Source: Rubrobacter sp. (GTDB lineage Bacteria; Actinomycetota; Rubrobacteria; Rubrobacterales; Rubrobacteraceae). Taken from it: a stretch of DNA of 6,557 nt. Every line of letters starts with the position of its first letter. The first letter of the stretch is position 1. Below are positions 1-5,889 of this stretch, in pieces. The stretch is taken from the NCBI GenBank assembly GCA_013815485.1, contig JACDGB010000105.1, forward strand, positions 1 through 6,557. Direction: 5' to 3'. The translations under genes and the position numbers were made by a program. Below the pieces are notes generated by a model. It was given only the letters and a program-made list of their open reading frames with translations. It was not told the DNA's origin and did no database searches.

Positions 1-687
1 GTCATGGCCGAAGAACTTCTCCTTCTTGGCCTCCATCACCGCGCTGCCAGCAAGCCCCCCCGAGAGCGCCTCGACCACCTTCTCCGGCGCGACGCCGGCC
101 TTCGAGCCGAGCACCAGCGCCTCGCTCACGGCCTCGATGTTGAGGGCCACCACTATCTGGTTGCACGCCTTGACCACCTGCCCGCTCCCAACCGGCCCGA
201 CTAGCGTGGCAACCTTCCCCATCACATCGAACAGCGGTTTTGCCCGCTCGAAGTCTTCCTCTGATCCACCCACCATGATCGAAAGCTCACCGTTAATGGC
301 CCCCACGTCCCCCCCGGAGACCGGCGCGTCCAGCATCGAGGCCCCACGCTCCCCGGCCTTCGCGGCAAGCTCCTTCGTCACCACCGGCGAGATCGTGCTC
401 ATGTCCACGATTAGAGAGCCTTCCCCGAGTCCTTCGAGGACGCCGCCCTCCCCGGCCAAGACCTCTTCTACCTGGGGAGAGTCCGGCAGCATCGTGATGA
501 TTATGTCGCTGTTCTCCGCCACCTCTCTGGGGCTGCCGGCGACCTCCGCAGTCCCTTCTTGCGCCAGCTCTTCGGCCTTCTCCTCGGTGCGGTTGTAGAG
601 CACCAGCTCGTAGCCGTCCTCCATCAAGTTTCGCGCCATTGGCCTGCCCATGATCCCCAGACCCACGAAACCAATCTTCTCTGCCAT
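1..687 (-). CDS. glxR: 2-hydroxy-3-oxopropionate (tartronate semialdehyde) reductase, 3' end cut off by window edge
   Basis: This cytosolic enzyme reduces tartronate semialdehyde to D-glycerate with NAD(P)H, the step after glyoxylate carboligase. The 229 residues present begin MAEKIGFVGLGIMGRPMARN, a Rossmann dinucleotide-binding start with GLGIMG at 9-14. The substrate-binding motif DAPVSGG is at 120-126. The catalytic lysine motif GSGQVVKACNQ is at 167-177, with K173 as the presumed catalytic residue of the beta-hydroxyacid dehydrogenase family. The C-terminal helical domain is entered but about 65 residues are missing (family length is about 295). I chose the ATG at 685-687 because AAGGAGGG lies 7 nt upstream; a second ATG 7 nt earlier is out of frame. 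The ribosome binding site abuts the stop codon of the upstream isomerase gene, 13 nt away, so the two are co-transcribed. A generic 3-hydroxyisobutyrate dehydrogenase is the alternative, but the context strongly favours this call. Confidence 0.93.
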   Translation of the reverse strand, partial: MAEKIGFVGLGIMGRPMARNLMEDGYELVLYNRTEEKAEELAQEGTAEVAGSPREVAENSDIIITMLPDSPQVEEVLAGEGGVLEGLGEGSLIVDMSTISPVVTKELAAKAGERGASMLDAPVSGGDVGAINGELSIMVGGSEEDFERAKPLFDVMGKVATLVGPVGSGQVVKACNQIVVALNIEAVSEALVLGSKAGVAPEKVVEALSGGLAGSAVMEAKKEKFFGHD

Positions 688-700
688 CGCTCATCCCTCC

Positions 701-1522
701 TTAAAGCTTCAGGTCCGGAACCTTAACGTCTTTGCCGCGCAGTTCTTTGGGCAGCCACTCGAGGCTCTCTTCCGTCGTCTCCGTCGTCGGACCGTATTCG
801 AGACCGACGTAGCCGTCGTAGCCCAACTCCTCCAAAACACCAAAGACGTAGGGGTAGTGGATCTCGCCCGTCCCCGGCTCCCCTCGCTCCGGCGAATCGG
901 CGATCTGGACGTGACCGATGCGGTCGAAGTGCTCCCTGAAGTTGGCGACCAGGTTCCCCTCCATCCTCTGCATCTGGAAGAAGTCGTACTGGATCTTCAC
1001 GTTCTCACGGCCCACGCTCTTCACGAATTCGACCGCCTGCTCCGTCTTATTCAGCAGATAGGGCCCGTTATCGAAGGTGCTCAGCGCCTCCACCATGACC
1101 TCGACGCCGGCATCCCGGGCCTCGTCGGCGGCGAACCCGACGTTCTTTCTCGCGAGCTCGAGCTGCTCCTCTCTGCCCATGCCGTCTATCTCGAGCCCGA
1201 CGAGGACGTTCATCCTCCGGCAGCCGAGGGACCGCGCCAGCTCCAGCGCAACCGGCACGTTCTCCCGGAACTGCGTCTCCCGCTCCGGGTCGCTGACCAA
1301 CCCCCGGTCTCCAGCCCCCAACATGTCCCCGGCGTCGAAGTTGAAGAGCGCGACCTCGAGCCCCGCGTCCTTGACCGCCCTCTCGACCTCCCCCGGGTCC
1401 TCCCCCACGGCCCCAGGCCACCAGAACTCGACCGCCGAAAAGCCCGTCTCGGCCGCCCGCCCGAAACGCTCCAGAAACGGAGCCTCGCTGAACAACATGA
1501 AAACGTTCGCGCAGAACCTCAT
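701..1522 (-). CDS. hyi: Hydroxypyruvate isomerase
   Basis: The enzyme interconverts hydroxypyruvate and tartronate semialdehyde, linking the carboligase product to the hydroxypyruvate pool. The 273-residue protein (E. coli Hyi is 258) is a TIM barrel of the sugar-phosphate isomerase/epimerase (AP endonuclease 2-like) family. It begins MRFCANVFMLFSE. Presumed metal and catalytic residues are E145 (VMVEAL), D180 (IQYDFFQMQ), Q206 (HVQIAD) and E242 (GLEYGP). From memory, E. coli YgbM/Hyi uses E143, D178, Q204 and E240, a constant offset of 2. The loop GEPGTGEIHY (214-223) is also typical. The ATG at 1520-1522 has AGGAGGAG immediately upstream. The frame stays open to a GTG at 1573, but that start lacks a ribosome binding site and adds residues not seen in the family. 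The gene has its own 121-nt leader after the regulator gene and leads the operon with the reductase gene. Confidence 0.95.
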   Translation of the reverse strand: MRFCANVFMLFSEAPFLERFGRAAETGFSAVEFWWPGAVGEDPGEVERAVKDAGLEVALFNFDAGDMLGAGDRGLVSDPERETQFRENVPVALELARSLGCRRMNVLVGLEIDGMGREEQLELARKNVGFAADEARDAGVEVMVEALSTFDNGPYLLNKTEQAVEFVKSVGRENVKIQYDFFQMQRMEGNLVANFREHFDRIGHVQIADSPERGEPGTGEIHYPYVFGVLEELGYDGYVGLEYGPTTETTEESLEWLPKELRGKDVKVPDLKL

Positions 1523-1562
1523 TCTCCTCCTAACTCCCCAGAACTCGCCCAACAAATCCGCA

Positions 1563-1591
1563 ATTCTAAGCACTTACTAGCACAGCCACAA
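1563..1591 (-). promoter_or_regulatory. Possible promoter of the hyi-glxR operon
   Basis: On the minus strand, TTGTGG (1591-1586) is followed after 17 nt by TAGAAT (1568-1563). This is a 5/6 match to the -10 consensus with a poor -35 (3/6). It lies about 40 nt upstream of the isomerase start codon. The candidate operator at 1608-1627 lies just upstream of the -35 box, which would suit an activator or upstream-acting regulator. The call rests on consensus reading only. Confidence 0.3.
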
Positions 1592-1607
1592 GCCTCGGTA
1601 AAGTGCG

Positions 1608-1627
1608 TATTCCGTATCGTAGAAAAC
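1608..1627. promoter_or_regulatory. Candidate regulator-binding site upstream of hyi
   Basis: The segment TATTCCGTATCGTAGAAAAC shares an unbroken 11-base core, TTCCGTATCGT, with the region between the regulator and carboligase genes (2510-2520). In both places the core is followed by an A-rich GAAAA block. The flanks form an imperfect inverted repeat (TATTC and GAAAA around a 9-nt spacer). It lies in the 121-nt gap before the isomerase gene. The presumed binder is the IclR-type protein encoded between the two sites; this is inference. Confidence 0.5.
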
Positions 1628-1643
1628 GAGGCGGTCGTGGCTC

Positions 1644-2420
1644 TCAGGAGGAGCCGAAAGCTTCGGCGAAGGCGGCGGAGACCCTCTTGATATTGGGGAC
1701 GAGTTCGTCCAGGCGTCCTTTCTTCAGACGGCTCGCCGGCCCGGAGATGCTCATAGCGGCGAAGACCTCGCCATCCGGGCCGAAGATGGGAGCAGCGAGG
1801 CAACGGACGCCTACTTCTTGCTCCTCGAAGTCGATCGCGTAGCCGTCCTTGCGGACCTTCTCGAGCTCGGTCTTGAGTTGGGAGGGGTCGGTTATCGTGC
1901 TCACGGTCTGCTGGGGCAGGCCAGTACGGTCGATGACGAAGCCTACGAGACGCGGCGATTGATAGGCCAGGAGGATCTTCCCCGTCCCGCACGAGTGAAG
2001 GGGAACCCGGTTGCCTGGCTCGGTGAAGATTCGCAGCACCCGGGTCGGCGGGAACGCTTGCTCTATGTACACGGCCGTATTCCCCTCCAGCATCGCCAGG
2101 TTCACGGTCTCCTGGCTCACCTGCACCAACTCTTCGAGGAATGGCAGGGCCAGCGGCCCGATGCGCTCCCGGGCCGCGATTGCCATCATCAGGGCCTTGA
2201 ATCCCAGGTCGTAGCGCCGGGTTCGCTCGTCCCGGCGGACGTAGCCCCGGGCGGTCAGCGTCCCGAGCAGCCGATGCACCGTCCCCACCGCCAGGTCCGT
2301 GGCCTCCCCGATCTCGCTCACGCCCAGATCTCCCCCCGAACGGCTCAGGAACTCCAAAATTTCTAGCGCCCGCTTGACCGACTGTACCCCGCCCGTGCGC
2401 TGTTCCATTTCTCCTTCCAC
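1644..2420 (-). CDS. IclR-family transcriptional regulator, probably glyoxylate-responsive
   Basis: A 258-residue regulator of the usual IclR length. An N-terminal winged helix-turn-helix (about 11-75) begins VQSVKRALEILEFL, with a recognition helix around AVGTVHRLLGTLTARGY (44-60). The C-terminal effector domain (about 85-255) holds CGTGK (144-148) and EEQEVGVRCLAAP (199-211). D197, C207, S224 and S226 have the same mutual spacing (10, 17, 2) as the glyoxylate-binding D207, C217, S234 and S236 of E. coli AllR, as I remember that structure. It therefore probably senses glyoxylate and controls the flanking operons. The start is uncertain. The GTG at 2420 has GAGG 5 nt upstream. The ATG at 2408 (254 residues) has AAGGAG only 2 nt upstream; either leaves the domains intact. 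It is transcribed divergently from the carboligase gene, which suggests autoregulation. Whether it represses or activates cannot be read from the sequence. Confidence 0.92.
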   Translation of the reverse strand: MEGEMEQRTGGVQSVKRALEILEFLSRSGGDLGVSEIGEATDLAVGTVHRLLGTLTARGYVRRDERTRRYDLGFKALMMAIAARERIGPLALPFLEELVQVSQETVNLAMLEGNTAVYIEQAFPPTRVLRIFTEPGNRVPLHSCGTGKILLAYQSPRLVGFVIDRTGLPQQTVSTITDPSQLKTELEKVRKDGYAIDFEEQEVGVRCLAAPIFGPDGEVFAAMSISGPASRLKKGRLDELVPNIKRVSAAFAEAFGSS

Positions 2421-2507
2421 CTCGACCTCGCCCGCTCTTGCCTCGCCAAGCGCGGAAAGGACCGCGCCGGCAAAAGGCTCTCACGAACACGCCTAGCCGT
2501 CAAGCGG

Positions 2508-2525
2508 TTTTCCGTATCGTGAAAA
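2508..2525. promoter_or_regulatory. Candidate IclR-type operator between iclR and gcl
   Basis: The 18-mer TTTTCCGTATCGTGAAAA has perfect 5-bp inverted arms (TTTTC and GAAAA) around 8 nt, the size and symmetry expected for a dimer of an IclR-family protein. Its core TTCCGTATCGT recurs exactly at 1610-1620, before the isomerase gene. It lies 5 nt from the TTGACG of the regulator's possible promoter and about 90 nt upstream of the carboligase start. Binding is inferred, not shown. Confidence 0.55.
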
Positions 2526-2553
2526 AGGAGATTGCAGGACACAAGTATCCGGT

Positions 2554-2599
2554 GGAACAATAGGGTGGGTCGTGGGAACAATAGGGTGGATCGTGGGAA
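2554..2599 (+). repeat. 21-bp tandem direct repeat in the gcl leader
   Basis: Two head-to-tail copies (2554-2574 and 2575-2595) begin GGAACAATAGGGTGG and end TCGTG. They differ at one base only (G2569 versus A2590). A third partial copy starts GGAA at 2596. The period equals two turns of B-DNA. The last copy ends a few bases before the ribosome binding site. The unit contains TCGTGGGAA, which resembles the right half of the candidate operator (TCGTGAAAA). Confidence 0.9.
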
Positions 2600-2601
2600 A
2601 G

Positions 2602-2608
2602 AAGGAGG
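2602..2608 (+). promoter_or_regulatory. Ribosome binding site of gcl, deciding the GTG start
   Basis: AAGGAGG lies 7 nt before the GTG at 2616. This is near-perfect and fixes the start, even though the frame stays open upstream through the 21-bp repeats to a TTG at 2532. Confidence 0.85.
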
Positions 2609-2615
2609 TCTTTCT

Positions 2616-4400
2616 GTGACGAAGATGAGGGTCATGGAGGCGGCGGTAAAGATCATGGAGGACGAGGGCGTCGAGTACACCTTCGGCATACCGGGGGCGG
2701 CGATCCTACCTCTATTCAAGGCGCTCGAAGGTTCGGAGAAGATCAAGACCCTCGCGGTGCGCCACGAGGAGGGCGGGACGCACGCGGCGGACGGCTACGC
2801 CCGGGTTACGGGGAAGGTGGGCATCAACATCGGCACCTCGGGACCCGCGGGGACCAACATGATCACGGGCCTCTACACCTGCATGGCCGACTCTATACCG
2901 ATCATTTGCATTACAGGACAGGCCCCGACACACATGCTGCACCAAGAAGCTTTTCAGGCCGTAGACATAGTGGAGATAGCAAAGCCAGTCACCAAGTGGG
3001 CCGTGCAGGCCAAAGAGACGGCGCAGATACCCTGGATCTTCCGCAAGGCCTTCAAGATAGCGCGCGAGGGACGCCCCGGCCCGGTCCTCATAGACCTGCC
3101 GCTCAACGTGACGCAGGGCCAGGAGGTGGAGTACGACCCGGAGCTCGATGGCCGGCTGTCCTTCGAGAGGCCCGAACCCAACCCGGAGGCCATCCGGCGT
3201 GCGGTCGAGATGATCCTGGAGGCCGAGAGGCCGATGCTGATGCCCGGCGGCGGAGTCATCATCGCCGAAGCCTGGGAAGAGCTCGTCGAGCTCGCCGAGT
3301 ACCTCCAGGTGCCGGTGACCCCAACGTACATGGGCAAGGGCGTCATCCGTGAGGACCATCCGCTCTACGCCGGGATCGTCGGCATCCAGACCAGCCAGCG
3401 CTACGCCAACGCCCTCTTCCTGGAGAGCGACCTAGTCGTCGGCATCGGCAACCGCTGGGCCGAGCGGCACACCGGGGACCCGGAGGTCTACCGAGGAGAT
3501 CGCAAGTTCGTCCACATAGACATAGACCCCTTCCAGCTAGGCAGAGTCATCCCTCCCGATCTGGGCATCGTCTCCGACGCCAAGCTCGCCCTGAAGGCCA
3601 TGCGCTCCGCCGCCGGCGACTTGACCGCGGCGTGCGAACCCGATTCTTGGGTAGAGAGGGTTGACGAGCTGCGCTCGTCTATGCACAGGAAGACGGACTT
3701 CGACGAGGTGCCGATCAAACCGCAGCGGGTCTTCAAGGACATGAACGAGTTCTTCGACGAGGACACCATCTTCGTGACGGCCATCGGACTCTACCAGATC
3801 TGGTCGGGGCAGTTCCAGAAGACCTACAAGCCGCGCCACTACCTCTGCTGCGGGCAGGCGGGACCTTTAGGGTGGGAGGTCCCTGCGTGCATCGGCGCCA
3901 AGCTCGGCAGGCCGGACAACCTCGTCGTCGGGGTCGTCGGGGACTACACCTTCCAGTTCCTCGAGGAGGAGGTTGCGGTCGCCGTGCAGTACAGGATCCC
4001 CTACGTGCTGGTCATGCTGAACAACGCCTACGCGAGCCTGATCCGGCAGCCCGAGGATAAGAAGTACGACATGGACTTCGCGGTGAGCTTCGCCTACGAG
4101 GGGCCGGACGGGGAGGGACCGAACGAGGGACCGGAAGGCCCGATGGGCGTGGACTTCGTCACTTTTATGGAGTCCCAGGGCGCATTGGGCCGCCGGGTCA
4201 CGAAGCCCGAGGACATGAAGGAGGCGTTCCGGTGGGCCGTCGAGGCCAGCGAGGAGAAGCGGGTTCCTGCGCTCGTCGAGGTCATCGTGGAGCGAGAGAC
4301 GGATGCGGCCATGGGCGTCTCCATAGACGCCATCAACGAGTTCGAGCCCGTCGAGGACAAAGCCTCCGAACCCTCGGAATCGATCCCGGAGAGGGATTAG
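2616..4400 (+). CDS. gcl: Glyoxylate carboligase (tartronate-semialdehyde synthase)
   Basis: A thiamine-diphosphate enzyme that condenses two glyoxylates to tartronate semialdehyde and CO2. Its 594 residues nearly equal E. coli Gcl (593), and the start MTKMRVMEAA matches MAKMRAVDAA. The N-terminal ThDP domain (about 1-165) holds GTSGPAGTNMITGLY (73-87), ITGQAP and AVDIVEIAKPVTK. The central FAD-type domain (about 190-345) holds GIGNRWAERHTGD. The C-terminal domain holds CGQAGPLGW (412-420) and the ThDP/metal motif GD(442-443)...NN(469-470), followed by LIRQ as in E. coli. VPIKPQRVF (365-373) is also Gcl-like. Oddly, the residue after RH, position 51, is glutamate, whereas E. coli Gcl has V51. 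A Gly/Pro/Glu-rich stretch (496-509) replaces a short variable loop. Acetolactate synthase is unlikely given the family-specific motifs and neighbours. The gene leads the plus-strand operon, with the kinase gene 9 nt downstream. Confidence 0.95.
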   Translation: MTKMRVMEAAVKIMEDEGVEYTFGIPGAAILPLFKALEGSEKIKTLAVRHEEGGTHAADGYARVTGKVGINIGTSGPAGTNMITGLYTCMADSIPIICITGQAPTHMLHQEAFQAVDIVEIAKPVTKWAVQAKETAQIPWIFRKAFKIAREGRPGPVLIDLPLNVTQGQEVEYDPELDGRLSFERPEPNPEAIRRAVEMILEAERPMLMPGGGVIIAEAWEELVELAEYLQVPVTPTYMGKGVIREDHPLYAGIVGIQTSQRYANALFLESDLVVGIGNRWAERHTGDPEVYRGDRKFVHIDIDPFQLGRVIPPDLGIVSDAKLALKAMRSAAGDLTAACEPDSWVERVDELRSSMHRKTDFDEVPIKPQRVFKDMNEFFDEDTIFVTAIGLYQIWSGQFQKTYKPRHYLCCGQAGPLGWEVPACIGAKLGRPDNLVVGVVGDYTFQFLEEEVAVAVQYRIPYVLVMLNNAYASLIRQPEDKKYDMDFAVSFAYEGPDGEGPNEGPEGPMGVDFVTFMESQGALGRRVTKPEDMKEAFRWAVEASEEKRVPALVEVIVERETDAAMGVSIDAINEFEPVEDKASEPSESIPERD

Positions 4401-4409
4401 AAGGTCCCC

Positions 4410-5711
4410 GTGCAAGACGACCTGAGAGAGATCCTCGCGGCCGGTCTCGCCGCCGCCGACCCTGCCGACGCCGTCCGCCGCTCACTGCGCGTGGTCGGAA
4501 GCGAGATCTCCGTCGGCGGACGCGCCTTCGAGGCCGGGAGCGTCTCCGTCGTCGCGGCGGGCAAGGCCGCAGGCGCGATGGCGCGGGCTGCCGTGGAAGT
4601 GCTCGGAGACAAAATCTCCGGCGGCATCGTCGTAACCAAGGACGACCACGACCCTGGGCCGGAGGGCCTTGAGACCGTCTTCTCCTCCCATCCCGAGCCA
4701 GACGAGCGCGGCGTGGAGGCGGCTAGAAAGGCTCGGGAGCTTGCCGAATCCCTGGAGGACAACGACCTCCTGTTGGCCCTCATCAGCGGCGGGGCTTCGG
4801 CGCTTTTGGCCGATCCGGGGGAAGGAATCGGCCTCAACGAACTGAAGCGTCTCACCGGGGACTTGCTCCGCAGCGGGGCGGATATCTCGGAGATCAACAC
4901 CGTCAGGAAACACGTATCCACCCTCAAGGGCGGCGGTCTGGCGAATCTCGCGGCTCCCGCGCCCACGCTCGCGCTCCTGCTCTCCGACGTGGTCGGCGAC
5001 GAGCCTTCGTCCATCGCAAGCGGCCTCACCGCCCCCGACCCGACCACGCTGGAAGGGGCAAGAAGCGTACTGGAACGCTACGGCATAGAGCCGCCGGAGA
5101 GCGTGACACGGCATCTGGCAACGGCCGAGGAGACGCCCAAACCGGGAGATGACCTCTTCGACAAAGTAGTCAACGTCGTCTGCGGCGGCGGGCGGCACGC
5201 GGCGGAGGCGGCGGTCGAGAAGGCGCGGGAGCTTGGCTACGCGCCGCTATTGCTCTCCACCTTCTTCACCGGGGACGCGAGGGGCGCGGCCTCGATGTAC
5301 GCGGCAGTGGTCCGCGAGGTTCTCGCGAGCGGCAACCCCATCCCCCCGCCGTGCGCCATCGTCGGCGCCGGGGAGCTAACCGTCACCGTGCGCGGTGATG
5401 GGACCGGCGGTCCGAACCAGGAGTTCTCTCTGGCCCTGTCGCTTGCGCTGGAAGGCGTGGATGGATGGGCGGCCTTCTCCGTGGACACCGACGGCCACGA
5501 CGGCCCGACCGAGGCGGCCGGGGCGCTTGTGGACGGCGGCACGGCATCCGCGATCCGGGAGGGTGGCGTGGACCCCGAGGATGCCATGGAGACGAACGAC
5601 GCCTACGCGGCGCTGGAGGCGGGCGGGGCGCTGCTCGTAACAGGCCCGAGCGGAACCAACGTCAACGACCTGCGGGTGGCGCTGGTGTCAGGCTGCAGGA
5701 ACGGCGTCTGA
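4410..5711 (+). CDS. Glycerate 2-kinase (DUF4147/MOFRL type)
   Basis: The enzyme phosphorylates D-glycerate, by family precedent to 2-phosphoglycerate, feeding the carboligase pathway into lower glycolysis. The protein has 433 residues, normal for the class (commonly named GckA or TtuD). The N-terminal DUF4147 domain (about 5-240) holds AAGKAAGAM (49-57), LISGGASALL (124-133), NTVRKHVSTLKGGGLA (163-178) and LLLSDVVGDEPSSIASG (189-205). The C-terminal MOFRL domain (about 315-425) holds GELTVTVRGDGTGGPNQEF (321-339), DTDGHDGPTEAAGA (359-372) and GPSGTNVNDL (412-421). K52 and R328 are the likely counterparts of the active-site K47 and R325 that I recall for the Thermotoga maritima enzyme. The GTG start at 4410 has AGAAGG 5 nt upstream, overlapping the carboligase stop codon, so translation is probably coupled. 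It is unrelated to the GlxK/GarK kinases of E. coli. Confidence 0.94.
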   Translation: MQDDLREILAAGLAAADPADAVRRSLRVVGSEISVGGRAFEAGSVSVVAAGKAAGAMARAAVEVLGDKISGGIVVTKDDHDPGPEGLETVFSSHPEPDERGVEAARKARELAESLEDNDLLLALISGGASALLADPGEGIGLNELKRLTGDLLRSGADISEINTVRKHVSTLKGGGLANLAAPAPTLALLLSDVVGDEPSSIASGLTAPDPTTLEGARSVLERYGIEPPESVTRHLATAEETPKPGDDLFDKVVNVVCGGGRHAAEAAVEKARELGYAPLLLSTFFTGDARGAASMYAAVVREVLASGNPIPPPCAIVGAGELTVTVRGDGTGGPNQEFSLALSLALEGVDGWAAFSVDTDGHDGPTEAAGALVDGGTASAIREGGVDPEDAMETNDAYAALEAGGALLVTGPSGTNVNDLRVALVSGCRNGV

Positions 5712-5847
5712 GGCGCGGATAAGCCTGTTTGTCAGGGAAGCCGTGTTTCGAACGGAGGGCAAGCGCCGGGCTAGAAATGCGAGTAGACTTCCGGCCTGGG
5801 TAGCCGGGGAGCGGCCCAGAGACAAACATTTCGCAGAGGAGGGGGCG

Positions 5848-5889
5848 ATGAGAGACCGGAAGATCATCCTCACGGGAGGTGCGGGGTAA
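5848..5889 (+). CDS. Possible 13-residue leader/coupling peptide before the permease
   Basis: An ATG at 5848 follows AGAGGAGG (5836-5843) and opens a 13-codon frame, MRDRKIILTGGAG, whose TAA at 5887-5889 shares its last A with the permease ATG (TAATG). The permease's own site GGAGGT (5875-5880) lies inside this frame. The arrangement would let ribosomes finishing the short frame restart on the permease. The peptide resembles the first strand and glycine motif of Rossmann-fold epimerases (KILVTGGAG), so it may instead be the remnant of a lost gene. Expression is unproven. Confidence 0.35.
   Translation: MRDRKIILTGGAG

Larger units (their letters stand above)
2421..2615. promoter_or_regulatory. 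Divergent control region between the iclR-type gene and gcl
   Basis: This gap of about 195 nt must hold the promoters of both divergent genes. For the regulator, the minus strand has TTGACG (2503-2498, 5/6 to the -35 consensus) directly beside the candidate operator, but no convincing -10 at 17-18 nt. For the carboligase, TTGCAG (2532-2537) and AACAAT (2556-2561) are 18 nt apart, a weak pair; the -10 would fall in the first copy of the 21-bp repeat. Neither promoter is secure. Confidence 0.5.

Noticed and set aside
293..694. Minus-strand frame beginning at the ATG at 694, seven bases before the reductase start
   Set aside because: It is out of frame with the conserved dehydrogenase, and its product is low-complexity Arg/Gly-rich sequence typical of a shadow frame.
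1653..1667. Palindrome GCCGAA-AGC-TTCGGC as a terminator of the regulator gene
   Set aside because: It lies inside the last codons of the regulator and is not followed by a T-run in the direction of transcription.
650..1690. 346-codon plus-strand open frame antisense to the isomerase gene
   Set aside because: It has no recognisable domain, is rich in Arg/Leu/Pro as expected for the complement of a GC-rich gene, and conflicts with a clear hydroxypyruvate isomerase on the other strand.
2532..2615. 28-codon N-terminal extension of glyoxylate carboligase from a TTG start, in which the 21-bp repeat would encode a 7-residue repeat (NNRVGRG/NNRVDRG)
   Set aside because: The GTG at 2616 has an ideal ribosome binding site and its product begins like E. 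coli Gcl; the TTG lacks any comparable site. The in-frame period follows simply from 21 being a multiple of 3.
5789..5809. Hairpin (TTCCGGC / GCCGGGG, 7-nt loop) in the gap after the kinase gene as an intrinsic terminator
   Set aside because: The stem has two G-T pairs and no T-run follows; GC-rich DNA yields such stems by chance.
5712..5847. Riboswitch or small RNA in the gap before the permease
   Set aside because: I recognise no conserved riboswitch core or tRNA-like fold, and no convincing promoter.
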